Assembly (NCBI GenBank): GCA_041487355.1
Contig: JBGPND010000007.1
Coordinates: 1 to 60,867, forward strand
Length of the DNA: 60,867 nucleotides
DNA from: JAMXLO01 sp041487355
GTDB taxonomy: Bacteria > Pseudomonadota > Alphaproteobacteria > Acetobacterales > Acetobacteraceae
Direction of reading: 5' to 3'
The position numbers and the translations under genes are program-made. Under the pieces are notes generated by a model, which saw only the letters and a program-made list of their open reading frames with translations, was not told the origin of the DNA and did not search any database. Shown here one piece after another: positions 54,281 through 60,867 of this stretch (position 1 is its first letter; every line of letters starts with the position of its first letter).

Positions 54281-55375
54281 ATGGTATTCTCGCGCATCGG
54301 TCTTGTCGCCCTCGCTCTGCTGACGCTTGCCCTGCCGGCGCGCGCGCAGGACCGCGTGCTGAATGTCTACAATTGGACCGACTACATCGACCCCGCCGCG
54401 CTGGAGCGCTTCCAGAGGGAAACCGGCGTCACCGTCCATTACGACGTGTTCGACAGCCTGGAGACGCTGGAGGCGAAGCTGCTCGCCGGACACTCCGGCT
54501 ACGACGTGGTGGTGCCGTCCAACGAGCCGACGTTCTCGCGGCTGATCAAGGTCGGCGCGCTTGCCGTGATCGACCGCGCGCGCGTGCCGAACTGGCGGAA
54601 CCTCGATGCGGACCTGATGCGCCAGGTCGAAAGCTCCGATCCGGGCAACCGGCACGGCGCGATCTATCTGTGGGGCACCACCGGCATCGGTGTGATCCCC
54701 GACCGCGTGAGGAAGCTGGCGCCCGACGCGCCGATGGACAGTTGGGACCTGCTGTTCAAGCCGGAGAATGCGAAGCGCATCGCACCCTGCGGCATCACCA
54801 TGATGGACTCGGCGATCGACGTGATCCCGGGCGTGCTGAAGTACCTCGGCCGGAGCCCCGACAGCACCGATCCCGCCGACCTCGCCGCGGTGGAGCGCAC
54901 GCTGATGGACATCCGCCGCTACATCCGCAGCTTCGCCTCCGGCGGCACGCTGGAGGCACTGGCCACCGGCCAGACCTGCTTCGCGCTGGACTATTCCGGC
55001 GACGTGATTCAGGCCGCGGCGCGCGCGGCCGAGGCGAAGCGCGGCGTGACGGTGCGCTATGTCGCACCGAAGGAAGGCGCGCAGCTCGGTTTCGACATGC
55101 TGGCGATCCCGGCAGACGCCGAACACAAGGACGCCGCCCTGGCGTTCATCGACTTCGTGCTGCAGCCGGACGTGATGGCAGCGATCACCAACAAGGTGCG
55201 CTACGCGAATGCGGTGCCCGCCAGCCGGCCGATGATCCGCCCCGAGCTGTTGGCGGACACCAACATCTTCCCCACGCCGGCGCAGATGGCGACGTTCTTC
55301 ACCATCGGCCCGGTGCCGCAGGCGGCGGAACGCCAGCGCACCCGCATGTGGGCCCGCTTCAAGGCCGGGCACTGA
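54281..55375 (+). CDS. Spermidine/putrescine-type ABC transporter substrate-binding protein (PotD/PotF-like)
   Basis: A 364-residue protein. A signal peptide (about 1-23, VALALLTLALPARA) is followed by LNVYNWTDYIDPAALERFQ, the PotD/PotF start, VVVPSNEPTFSRLIKVGAL near 76, and YLWGTTGIGVIPD near 122. Ligand is probably a polyamine or related amine; the binding residues are not verified. The start codon touches the family-A palindrome and no Shine-Dalgarno is visible, so expression may be unusual. The pot-type operon continues with ATPase and permease genes. Confidence 0.9.
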   Translation: MVFSRIGLVALALLTLALPARAQDRVLNVYNWTDYIDPAALERFQRETGVTVHYDVFDSLETLEAKLLAGHSGYDVVVPSNEPTFSRLIKVGALAVIDRARVPNWRNLDADLMRQVESSDPGNRHGAIYLWGTTGIGVIPDRVRKLAPDAPMDSWDLLFKPENAKRIAPCGITMMDSAIDVIPGVLKYLGRSPDSTDPADLAAVERTLMDIRRYIRSFASGGTLEALATGQTCFALDYSGDVIQAAARAAEAKRGVTVRYVAPKEGAQLGFDMLAIPADAEHKDAALAFIDFVLQPDVMAAITNKVRYANAVPASRPMIRPELLADTNIFPTPAQMATFFTIGPVPQAAERQRTRMWARFKAGH

Positions 55376-55384
55376 GGTCCCTTT

Positions 55385-55542
55385 CGTCATTCCCGCTGGC
55401 GAGCCCGCGGATGAATTCATCGCTGCCCGAGCGGTGACGGTGGCCCCTGGGTCCCCGCTTGCGCGGGGATGACAACCAATCGATCGCTTGCTTTTTTCGT
55501 CATCCCCGCGAAAGCGGGGACCCAGGATATTGCGGGAATGAC
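55385..55542. repeat. Two family E palindromes in tandem, the second covering a start codon
   Basis: First copy 55385-55473 (CGTCATTCCCGC to GCGGGGATGAC), second 55498-55542 (CGTCATCCCCGCGAAAGCGG... to GGGAATGACA). They fill nearly all the 162 bases between the binding-protein and ATPase genes. The ATPase start codon ATG at 55538 lies inside the terminal GGGAATGACA of the second copy. Confidence 0.9.
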
Positions 55543-56608
55543 ATTGACCCCTCTGCTGAGCATCAGCGGCCTGACCGTGCGGTTCGGCGCGACGGTGGCG
55601 CTGGACGGGCTCGATCTTGCGGTGGAGCGGGGCGAACTGTTCGTCCTGCTCGGCGGCTCCGGCTCGGGCAAGACGACATTGCTGCGCGCGATCGGTGGGT
55701 TCGTGCAGCCCGACGCAGGACGCATCGTGCTGGATGGCGTCGAGCTCGGCGCGTTGCCGCCGCACCGGCGACCGGTCAACACGATGTTCCAGTCCTACGC
55801 GCTGTTCCCGCATATGAGCGTGGCGGCGAACATCGGCTTCGGCCTGCGCATGCAGGGCCTGCAGCGTGCCGAGGTGGAGGCGCGTGTGGCCGAGATGCTG
55901 GAGCTGGTGAGCCTCACGGGCTTCAGCGCGCGCCGGCCGGCGCAGCTCTCCGGCGGCCAGCAGCAGCGCGTCGCACTGGCGCGCTCGCTGGCGCCGCGGC
56001 CGGCGCTGCTGCTGCTCGACGAACCGCTGTCCGCGCTGGACCGCAACCTGCGCCGCGAGACGCGCGACGAGCTGGTGCGGCTGCAGCGCCGTCTCGGCAT
56101 CGCCTTCATCCTGGTGACGCACGACCAGGAGGAGGCGCTGACCATGGCGCACCGCATCGGCGTGATGCGCGACGGAAGGCTGGCGCAGGTGGGGACGCCG
56201 GCCGAGGTGTATGAACGGCCGAACAGTCGCTTCGTCGCCGAGTTCCTCGGCGCGGCGAACATCCTGCCGGCGGTCGCGCGCGCAAGCGGGATGCAACTGG
56301 AGCTGCTCGGCCTGGGCGCCACGGTGTGCACCGCGATGCAGGCGACAGCGGGCCCGGTGCTGCTGGCGATCCGGCCGGAGCGCGTGCGGCTCGGCGAAGC
56401 GGATGGTCCGAATGCGCTGCACGGCGTGGTGATCGACCGTGCCTATTCCGGCGAGTCGCTGACGCATACCGTGCGCCTCGCCGACGGCAGCGTGATGCGC
56501 GCGACGCGCTCGCTGCGCGACGGTCTCGGCGACGGGGAGACGGGTATTGGCGAAGGCGTGATGCTGTCCTGGCAGCCCGACGCCTGCATTGTGCTGCCGC
56601 CGCCATGA
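55538..56608 (+). CDS. Spermidine/putrescine-type ABC transporter ATP-binding protein (PotA/PotG-like)
   Basis: A 356-residue ATPase: Walker A GGSGSGKTT near residue 38, Q-loop FQSYALF, signature LSGGQQQR near residue 138, Walker B LLLLDEP and switch His in LVTHDQEE. A C-terminal TOBE domain (from about 240) follows, usual for PotA. Start ATG 55538 is inside a repeat; the longer frame from 55469 encodes the repeat peptide VIPAKAGTQ and is not chosen. Its stop overlaps the permease start (ATGA). Confidence 0.93.
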   Translation: MTLTPLLSISGLTVRFGATVALDGLDLAVERGELFVLLGGSGSGKTTLLRAIGGFVQPDAGRIVLDGVELGALPPHRRPVNTMFQSYALFPHMSVAANIGFGLRMQGLQRAEVEARVAEMLELVSLTGFSARRPAQLSGGQQQRVALARSLAPRPALLLLDEPLSALDRNLRRETRDELVRLQRRLGIAFILVTHDQEEALTMAHRIGVMRDGRLAQVGTPAEVYERPNSRFVAEFLGAANILPAVARASGMQLELLGLGATVCTAMQATAGPVLLAIRPERVRLGEADGPNALHGVVIDRAYSGESLTHTVRLADGSVMRATRSLRDGLGDGETGIGEGVMLSWQPDACIVLPPP

Positions 56609-57444
56609 GGGGCGGCCGCGCTCTGCTGCTGGCCGTGCCCTGGGCGTGGCTGACGGTGTTCCTGCTCGCCCCGTGCGCGATCGTGCTGCTCATCGCGCTG
56701 TCCGAACCGGTGGACGCGGTGCCGCCGTTCAGTCTGGCGCGTCCCGGGTTGGACAACCTGATGCTGGTCGCGACGGACCCGCTGTATCGCGACGCACTGC
56801 TGCTCAGCCTGAGGGTGGCGGGGCTGTCGACTCTGATCTGCCTGCTGGCGGGCTATCCGATGGCGCTCGCCATCGCGCGCAGCGGCGAACGCTGGCGTGC
56901 GCTGTTGCTCCTGCTGGTGATGCTGCCGTTCTGGACCGGCTTCCTGATGCGCATCAACGCCTGGATCGGCCTGCTGCAGGACGATGGCTGGATCAACACC
57001 GTGCTGGCCGTATTCGGCGTGGCGCCGCTGCACCTGCTCTACACCGACGCCGCGATGTACGTCGGGATCGTCTACACCTATCTGCCGTTCATGGTGCTGC
57101 CGCTCTATGCGCGGCTGTCGCAGATCGATCCGGCGCTGCTGGAGGCGGCCGCCGACCTCGGCGCCCCGCCCTGGCGCGCCTTCCTGCGCGTCACGCTGCC
57201 GCTGTCGCTGCCGGGGGTGTGGGCCGGCGCGCTGCTGGTGTTCATCCCCGCGGTGGGCGAGTACGTGATCCCCGAGCTGCTCGGCGGCCCGCAGGCGCAA
57301 CTGATCGGTCGCGTGCTGTGGGGCGAGTTCTTCCAGAACCGCGATTGGCCGACCGCCGCGGCGGTGGCGGTGGCGTTGCTTGTTGTGTTGCTGCTGGTCC
57401 CGGGCGCGGTCCTGCAAGTGCGGCGGATCAGCCGTCAGACGTAG
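56605..57444 (+). CDS. Spermidine/putrescine-type ABC transporter permease (PotB/PotH-like)
   Basis: A 279-residue permease with six predicted helices. The ATPase-contact EAA-like loop is EAAADLGAPPWRAFLRVTLPLSLPGV near residue 190. The start overlaps the ATPase stop. The stop codon TAG (57442-57444) is the second to fourth base of a family-B palindrome that begins at 57441. The partner permease is not adjacent but 1.56 kb downstream. Confidence 0.92.
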   Translation: MRGGRALLLAVPWAWLTVFLLAPCAIVLLIALSEPVDAVPPFSLARPGLDNLMLVATDPLYRDALLLSLRVAGLSTLICLLAGYPMALAIARSGERWRALLLLLVMLPFWTGFLMRINAWIGLLQDDGWINTVLAVFGVAPLHLLYTDAAMYVGIVYTYLPFMVLPLYARLSQIDPALLEAAADLGAPPWRAFLRVTLPLSLPGVWAGALLVFIPAVGEYVIPELLGGPQAQLIGRVLWGEFFQNRDWPTAAAVAVALLVVLLLVPGAVLQVRRISRQT

Positions 57445-57546
57445 GGCGGAACAGCGCAGCGCATTCCGCCACCCGCTCTGCCGCCGCATCCGGGGGAGCG
57501 GCGTTGCGGACGAATCGGCGGAATGCGCTGCGCTGTTCCGCCCTAC
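57441..57546. repeat. Family B palindrome supplying the permease stop codon
   Basis: GTAGGGCGGAACAGCGCAGC and its inverted mate CGCTGTTCCGCCCTAC bound the element, with a 45-base middle. The first bases contain the TAG stop of the upstream permease. Confidence 0.9.
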
Positions 57547-57633
57547 GCTTGCTACGCTTGCTGCTGGCGCGGATCTTGCGTGTTAACTGGAAATTCCGCA
57601 TTTTATGGAAAATCCGATGATCGAGGGCGAAGC

Positions 57634-57915
57634 ATGGGCAGCATCGGCGTCGTCGCGACCTATACGGCCACTGATCTGAACAAGTCGGGCGGAAAGGTGC
57701 TGGACGATGCGGGTAACGGCGCGGTCCGCATCAGACGGCGCGGGACCAGCTACGTGCTGATGCGCGAGGAGAACCTGGCGAAGCTGCTGGCCACGGCTCG
57801 GGAGGGGCAGCCGCAATCGCTGGAGGAGCTGCTGCGCGGCTATGACGCCGGCCAGGTGAAGTCGCTGACACGAGGCTTCCTGGATGACAAGCCGTCCGGC
57901 AAGGAGCGTCTCTGA
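57634..57915 (+). CDS. Phd/YefM-type antitoxin-like protein
   Basis: A 93-residue protein. VVATYTATDLNKSGGKVLDDAG is like the DNA-binding head of Phd/YefM antitoxins, followed by VRIRRRGTSYVLMREENLAKLL and a flexible acidic/basic tail that would bind the toxin. CGAGGG precedes ATG 57634. It is followed at once by a PemK-like toxin gene. A longer frame from 57523 is unsupported. Confidence 0.8.
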   Translation: MGSIGVVATYTATDLNKSGGKVLDDAGNGAVRIRRRGTSYVLMREENLAKLLATAREGQPQSLEELLRGYDAGQVKSLTRGFLDDKPSGKERL

Positions 57916-57916
57916 G

Positions 57917-58276
57917 TTGCCTCGACGGGGCGACGATTTCGCCCGCTTCTATGCCCCCGCGCTGGGCGATGTGGTGCACCTCGATGGGGCCTCGTCGCAC
58001 GGGCGCGAGATGAAGGGCCCGCACTACGCCCTGGTGCTGTCGGCTGAGCTGTACAACGTGGCGACGGGTCTCGTCGCGGTGTGCCCGGTGGCATCGAAGG
58101 TCGGCAAGCTGAGCGATTTCGAGTTTCCGGTGAGGGCAGGCCGCGTCAACGGTGCGGCAATCCTGTCGGAGCTGCGGTCGCTCGATTACCAGGCGCGCAG
58201 CATCCAGTACGAGGGCAAGCTGCCGCCGGCCGCGATAGACGAGGCCAATCGGCGGGTGCGAATGATCTTTCCGTGA
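57917..58276 (+). CDS. PemK/MazF-like toxin
   Basis: A 119-residue endoribonuclease-like protein. GDVVHLDGASSHGREMKGPHY near residue 18 followed by ALVLSAELYN and GLVAVCPVAS matches the MazF/PemK fold. The start is uncertain: TTG 57917 with AAGGAG ten bases upstream is my choice, and ATG 57884, overlapping the antitoxin by 32 bases, is the alternative. Together with the Phd-like gene it forms a type II toxin-antitoxin module, now sitting between the two permease genes of the ABC transporter. Confidence 0.75.
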   Translation: MPRRGDDFARFYAPALGDVVHLDGASSHGREMKGPHYALVLSAELYNVATGLVAVCPVASKVGKLSDFEFPVRAGRVNGAAILSELRSLDYQARSIQYEGKLPPAAIDEANRRVRMIFP

Positions 58277-58315
58277 CGGAGGTCGGCTGTCGGGCACAAT
58301 ACAAGGCTGATCGAC

Positions 58316-58384
58316 ATGGCTCGCGCGCGTTCGCTGCGCGCCGCTCTGATCGCCTGTTACGCGTTCCTCTTTGCGCCGATCTGA
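58316..58384 (+). pseudogene. Duplicated start of the second ABC permease gene
   Basis: ATG 58316 encodes MARARSLRAALIACYAFLFAPI and then a stop. It is close to the start of the intact permease at 59004 (MTRSRSLLAWLIACYAFLYA...). The nucleotide match runs about 66 bases and ends abruptly after GCGCCGATC. It looks like the surviving 5' end of a second copy whose remainder was deleted. Confidence 0.75.
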
Positions 58385-58513
58385 ACAGTCATTGCAATCC
58401 CGGTGCGTGCGGCCGATCCCGGCAAGAGGCAAGCGCGAACGGACATGGGCCGGTCGCATTTGACGTCAGCGCCTTGCGTGGGCGGCAGCGTGCTGTCGCA
58501 GGCCAGCAAAGGA

Positions 58514-58710
58514 AGCAAGCATTTTTTAACACGGAGAAGCAGGGAGGACACGAAGGTCACGGAGAAGGCGTTTATGCGCCCCCGGGTCAAGTGCCCGGGG
58601 GCATGCTTCGCGCGGCGCTGAATTGTCTTCCGGTGCGAAGCACCCAAACAGTTTCTACTCCGTCGCCTTCGTGGTCCTCCCTGCTTCTCCGTGTTAAAAT
58701 GTTTACTTGC
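58514..58710. repeat. Palindromic repeat, family D (TTAACACGGAGAAGCAGGGA)
   Basis: Arms at 58514-58563 and 58657-58710 are near-perfect inverted copies of about 50 bases. The loop holds the small palindrome GCCCCCGGGTCAAGTGCCCG (58579-58603). Within the 727-base space from the toxin to the second permease, only this element, the permease remnant and one small ORF are visible. Confidence 0.9.
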
Positions 58711-58820
58711 TCGTGGGCTCGCACCGCCGTCTCCTGCCATTACCGCGACACTCGGGATCGCGGAGGGCGAGATGCACAGGATGACGATATGCGTTAGCCC
58801 TGCGAAGGGGTGGCTTGCGG

Positions 58821-58994
58821 ATGGACGGCGCTAAACGAATGTCAACGCCTATTGGAGCCGACGCCATCATCGGCAAGGACCTGCGTGCCGGATACGCCGC
58901 CATGGCGGCCGATGAAGCGCGCGAATGCGACGCCACGGCGTGGGCAGAGGCGCTGGTCACGGATGTTGCCGACGAGCCCAGGCGGCATGGCTGA
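58821..58994 (+). CDS. Small ORF, possible orphan antitoxin fragment
   Basis: A 57-residue ORF ending EALVTDVADEPRRHG, with Ala/Glu-rich RAGYAAMAADEARE and TAWAEALV before it. Such acidic C-terminal helices are typical of small antitoxins next to MazF-like genes in alphaproteobacteria, but no toxin follows: the permease starts nine bases after it. The family is not certain. Possibly the tail of a broken module. Confidence 0.45.
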   Translation: MDGAKRMSTPIGADAIIGKDLRAGYAAMAADEARECDATAWAEALVTDVADEPRRHG

Positions 58995-59003
58995 CCGCCC
59001 CGC

Positions 59004-59792
59004 GTGACCCGCTCGCGTTCGCTGCTGGCCTGGCTGATCGCCTGCTACGCTTTCCTCTATGCGCCGATCGGGTTCCTGGTGGCGCTCAGCTTCAACGACT
59101 CGCGGCTGGTCACCGCCTGGGCCGGGTTCTCCCTGCGCTGGTACGCTACCCTCTGGCATGACCAGACGCTGATCTCCGCCGCGCTGCTGTCGCTGCGCAT
59201 CGCCGCCGTCTCTGCCACGCTCGCGCTCGTCGTCGGCACGCTGGCCGGCTACGCGCTGACGCGGTTCGGACGCTTTCCAGCGCGCGGAGCGTTCGCCGCC
59301 GTGCTGGCCGCGCCGCTCGTCCTGCCGGAGGTGATCACCGGCCTCTCGCTGCTGCTGCTGTTCGTCGCTCTGCAACAGACGATCGGCTGGCCCGAAGGCC
59401 GCGGCGCCGGCACGGTGACGCTGGCACACGCCTCGGTCTCGGTCGCCTACGTGGCGGTGGTGGTGCGCGCCCGCCTGGCCGGCACGCCGGCGGACCTTGA
59501 GGAGGCGGCGATGGACCTCTACGCCCCGCCCTGGCGCGCCTTCACGCTCATCACCCTGCCGCTGATGGCCCCCGCGCTGATCTCTGGCTGGCTGCTGGCC
59601 TTCACCCTCTCGCTCGACGACGTGGTGGTGGCGAGCTTCACCTCGGGGCCCGGCGCCTCCACCTTGCCGATGGTGGTGTTCTCCTCGATCAAGCTCGGCC
59701 CGACCCCCGAGCTCTACGCCCTCGCCACGGTCATCGTTGCGGCGGTGGCGGCGATCCTGCTCGCCGTGTGGCGGGCGCAGCGCACTGGCTAA
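59004..59792 (+). CDS. Spermidine/putrescine-type ABC transporter permease (PotC/PotI-like)
   Basis: A 262-residue permease with six predicted helices: LLAWLIACYAFLYAPIGFLV at residues 7-26, and the ATPase-contact loop EEAAMDLYAPPWRAFTLITLPL near residue 165. It completes the PotABCD-type transporter encoded at 54281-57444 but lies 1.56 kb away, after a toxin-antitoxin pair and repeats. The start is GTG 59004 with no clear Shine-Dalgarno. It may be expressed from a promoter of its own or by readthrough. Confidence 0.9.
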   Translation: MTRSRSLLAWLIACYAFLYAPIGFLVALSFNDSRLVTAWAGFSLRWYATLWHDQTLISAALLSLRIAAVSATLALVVGTLAGYALTRFGRFPARGAFAAVLAAPLVLPEVITGLSLLLLFVALQQTIGWPEGRGAGTVTLAHASVSVAYVAVVVRARLAGTPADLEEAAMDLYAPPWRAFTLITLPLMAPALISGWLLAFTLSLDDVVVASFTSGPGASTLPMVVFSSIKLGPTPELYALATVIVAAVAAILLAVWRAQRTG

Positions 59793-59847
59793 AGTTGCTT
59801 GAAAGCGGCATTATGCGCTCCTATTTCGCCCCCTTGAGGAAGCCGCC

Positions 59848-60210
59848 ATGTTGTCGATGCCGCTCGAAGCCGTCTATGACCCGAGTCTCAAGTGCATCTC
59901 GCCGGAGAAGGTGGCCGCGACGTTGCACGTCTCGCTGGCCGATGTCGCCCGAATCGCCGACGTGCATCGCAACACGCTCGCCCGCGCTCCAGCTTCCGCG
60001 AAAGTGCAGGCCAGGTTGGGCGAAGTGATGCGTATCCTGACCGAGGCGGCGGACCTGCTGGGAGGCGACGTCAGCAAGGCGGCGCTGTGGTTCTGCCACC
60101 AGCCTCTTGCCGGCTTCGACGGGCAGACGGCCGAGGAACTGGTTGCCGCCGGCCACGCCCAGGCCGTGCTGACTCATCTCGGCATGCTGCGCGAAGGCGG
60201 CTACGCCTGA
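59848..60210 (+). CDS. Xre/MbcA/ParS-type antitoxin (DUF2384-like)
   Basis: A 120-residue protein. The helical N-terminal region KVAATLHVSLADVARIADVHRN looks like the Xre helix-turn-helix. The C-terminal segment GDVSKAALWFCHQPLAGFDGQTAEELVAAGH is the DUF2384/MbcA toxin-binding domain. GAGGAA precedes ATG 59848. Followed by a RES-domain toxin whose frame overlaps its stop. Family RES toxins deplete NAD+. Confidence 0.9.
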   Translation: MLSMPLEAVYDPSLKCISPEKVAATLHVSLADVARIADVHRNTLARAPASAKVQARLGEVMRILTEAADLLGGDVSKAALWFCHQPLAGFDGQTAEELVAAGHAQAVLTHLGMLREGGYA

Positions 60211-60731
60211 CCGAAGCAGACCTGCCGGCAATCACCATCCGCGGGCGCTTCTGGCGTGTCCTTGCACCACGCTGGGTGCATGATCCGCTCAGCGGCGCCG
60301 GTGCAGCCCGTCATGGCGGCCGATGGAATCCGCAGGGAACTTCCGCGCTGTACATGTCCGCCGACCTGACCACGGCGGTTGCCGAATACGAGCAGGAGCT
60401 GGGCATTCGGCCGGGAACGTTCTGCGCTTACGACGTCGCTGTCGCCGGAATTCTCGACCTGCGCGAGGAGAGCGTGCTTGCCGCCTGCCGCATTGATTCG
60501 GCTGCACCTTTTGTGCCCTGGAAAAGTCTGCTGCTGGTCGAGAACCGCACGCCGCCTGGTTGGGACATCGCAGAGCGTCTGATCGCATCCGGCGTGCCCG
60601 GAATCCTGGTACCTTCGGTCCCCCTGGCCGGTGGCACCAACCTGGTGCTGTGGCGCTGGAACGACAGCGCGGCCCGGACGATCACACCGCTCGATCCGCA
60701 ACGCGATTTGCCACGAGACCAATCGTCCTGA
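60207..60731 (+). CDS. RES-domain toxin
   Basis: A 174-residue protein with the RES domain: GRFWRVLAPRWVHDPLSG near residue 10, RHGGRWNPQGTSALYMSAD near residue 36 (carrying the Arg-Glu-Ser logic), and TTAVAEYEQEL. It should degrade NAD+ and is neutralised by the preceding Xre-type antitoxin. No ATG or GTG starts the frame near the right place. CTG at 60207, overlapping the antitoxin TGA (CTGA) and with GAAGG upstream, is the best start; a far-upstream GTG is the alternative. Confidence 0.85.
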   Translation: MTEADLPAITIRGRFWRVLAPRWVHDPLSGAGAARHGGRWNPQGTSALYMSADLTTAVAEYEQELGIRPGTFCAYDVAVAGILDLREESVLAACRIDSAAPFVPWKSLLLVENRTPPGWDIAERLIASGVPGILVPSVPLAGGTNLVLWRWNDSAARTITPLDPQRDLPRDQSS

Positions 60732-60756
60732 ATTCCGCGCCAAAGAAAGTTGAGTT

Positions 60757-60867
60757 CCCCGTTGGTCCTGAAGAATCAGGGAGATAGTCTGGGTTTGCGA
60801 ATCACAAACGATCACCAACGGGGTGCAGGATGCTGCCACAAGGCGTGCTGGGGTTCCAGTATGAGGC
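60757..60867 (+). mobile_element. Left end of an IS1380-like insertion sequence (cut by the window)
   Basis: CCCCGTTGGT (60757-60766) and ACCAACGGGG (60814-60823) are inverted and enclose the small palindrome CCTGAAGAATCAGG (60767-60780). The transposase start follows. The precise end of the element is not defined by the sequence here. Confidence 0.5.
60830..60867 (+). CDS. N-terminus of an IS1380-family transposase (partial)
   Basis: ATG 60830 with GCAGG before it starts MLPQGVLGFQYE and remains open at the edge. The G-F-Q-Y pattern is the usual opening of IS1380-type transposases in Acetobacteraceae. Only 12 residues are visible, so the family rests on memory of that motif. Confidence 0.55.
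   Translation, partial: MLPQGVLGFQYE

Noticed and set aside
55469..55537. N-terminal extension of the ABC ATPase
   Set aside because: Encodes repeat peptide VIPAKAGTQ; the ATPase fold starts after ATG 55538.
54245..56467. 740-residue minus-strand ORF opposite the pot genes
   Set aside because: Shadow ORF; reads through repeats and has no domain.

Overview
The window is 60.9 kb of GC-rich, gene-dense bacterial chromosome. Gene content and order suggest an alphaproteobacterium, most likely Acetobacteraceae: carA/carB followed by greA; a GatB/YqeY-domain gene, dnaG and rpoD in series; an alphaproteobacterial mitofilin-like gene; TRAP transporters; many CaiB/BaiF CoA-transferases; and abundant palindromic repeats. 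This placement is an inference from gene content, with no database search. I saw no rRNA, tRNA or CRISPR array.

Layout. (1) 0.2-8.1 kb: a catabolic cluster. A TRAP operon and an acyl-CoA-dehydrogenase-like flavoprotein face an LLM flavin enzyme and two alpha/beta hydrolases, with pcm between them. (2) 8.2-13.9 kb: an MFS exporter, a TetR regulator divergent from an SDR, and a TauD-SDR-MFS operon. (3) 14-25.9 kb: the housekeeping core. carA, a small ORF, carB, greA and ilvA run on the minus strand, divergent from the GatB/YqeY gene, dnaG, rpoD and a GNAT gene. CarA carries an N-terminal DNA-binding-like domain, and a palindrome lies just upstream of its start. (4) 26-34.6 kb: AI-2E permease, VWA protein, CoA-transferase/enoyl-CoA hydratase pair, mitofilin-like protein, ParA-like ATPase, CoA-ester lyase and a second CoA-transferase. 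(5) 34.6-37 kb: a cobalamin riboswitch and a BtuB-like receptor. (6) 37-48.4 kb: a dual GGDEF/EAL protein, small membrane proteins, CBS protein, pdxA, a glycosyltransferase-TylF fusion, an LLM oxidoreductase, gluQ and HNH nuclease. (7) 48.4-60.9 kb: a broken HEPN/MNT module, then a tightly coupled operon (APH-like kinase, enolase paralogue, 2-hydroxyacid dehydrogenase, DUF1537 kinase, SDR), then a spermidine/putrescine-type ABC transporter. The second permease of this transporter is separated from the rest by a Phd/PemK module, palindromes and a duplicated permease start. A Xre/RES module and the start of an IS1380-like element end the window.

The most striking theme is the palindromic repeats. 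At least six families occur, often nested in one another. They sit inside a signal peptide, inside a coding linker, at start and stop codons, and, at 32.9-33.3 kb, as two 41-bp inverted arms bracketing a GIY-YIG nuclease gene. That last unit looks like an autonomous relative of the gene-free repeats and is my best candidate for an undescribed mobile system. The HTH-CarA fusion with its adjacent palindrome, and the enolase-paralogue operon, are the next best leads.
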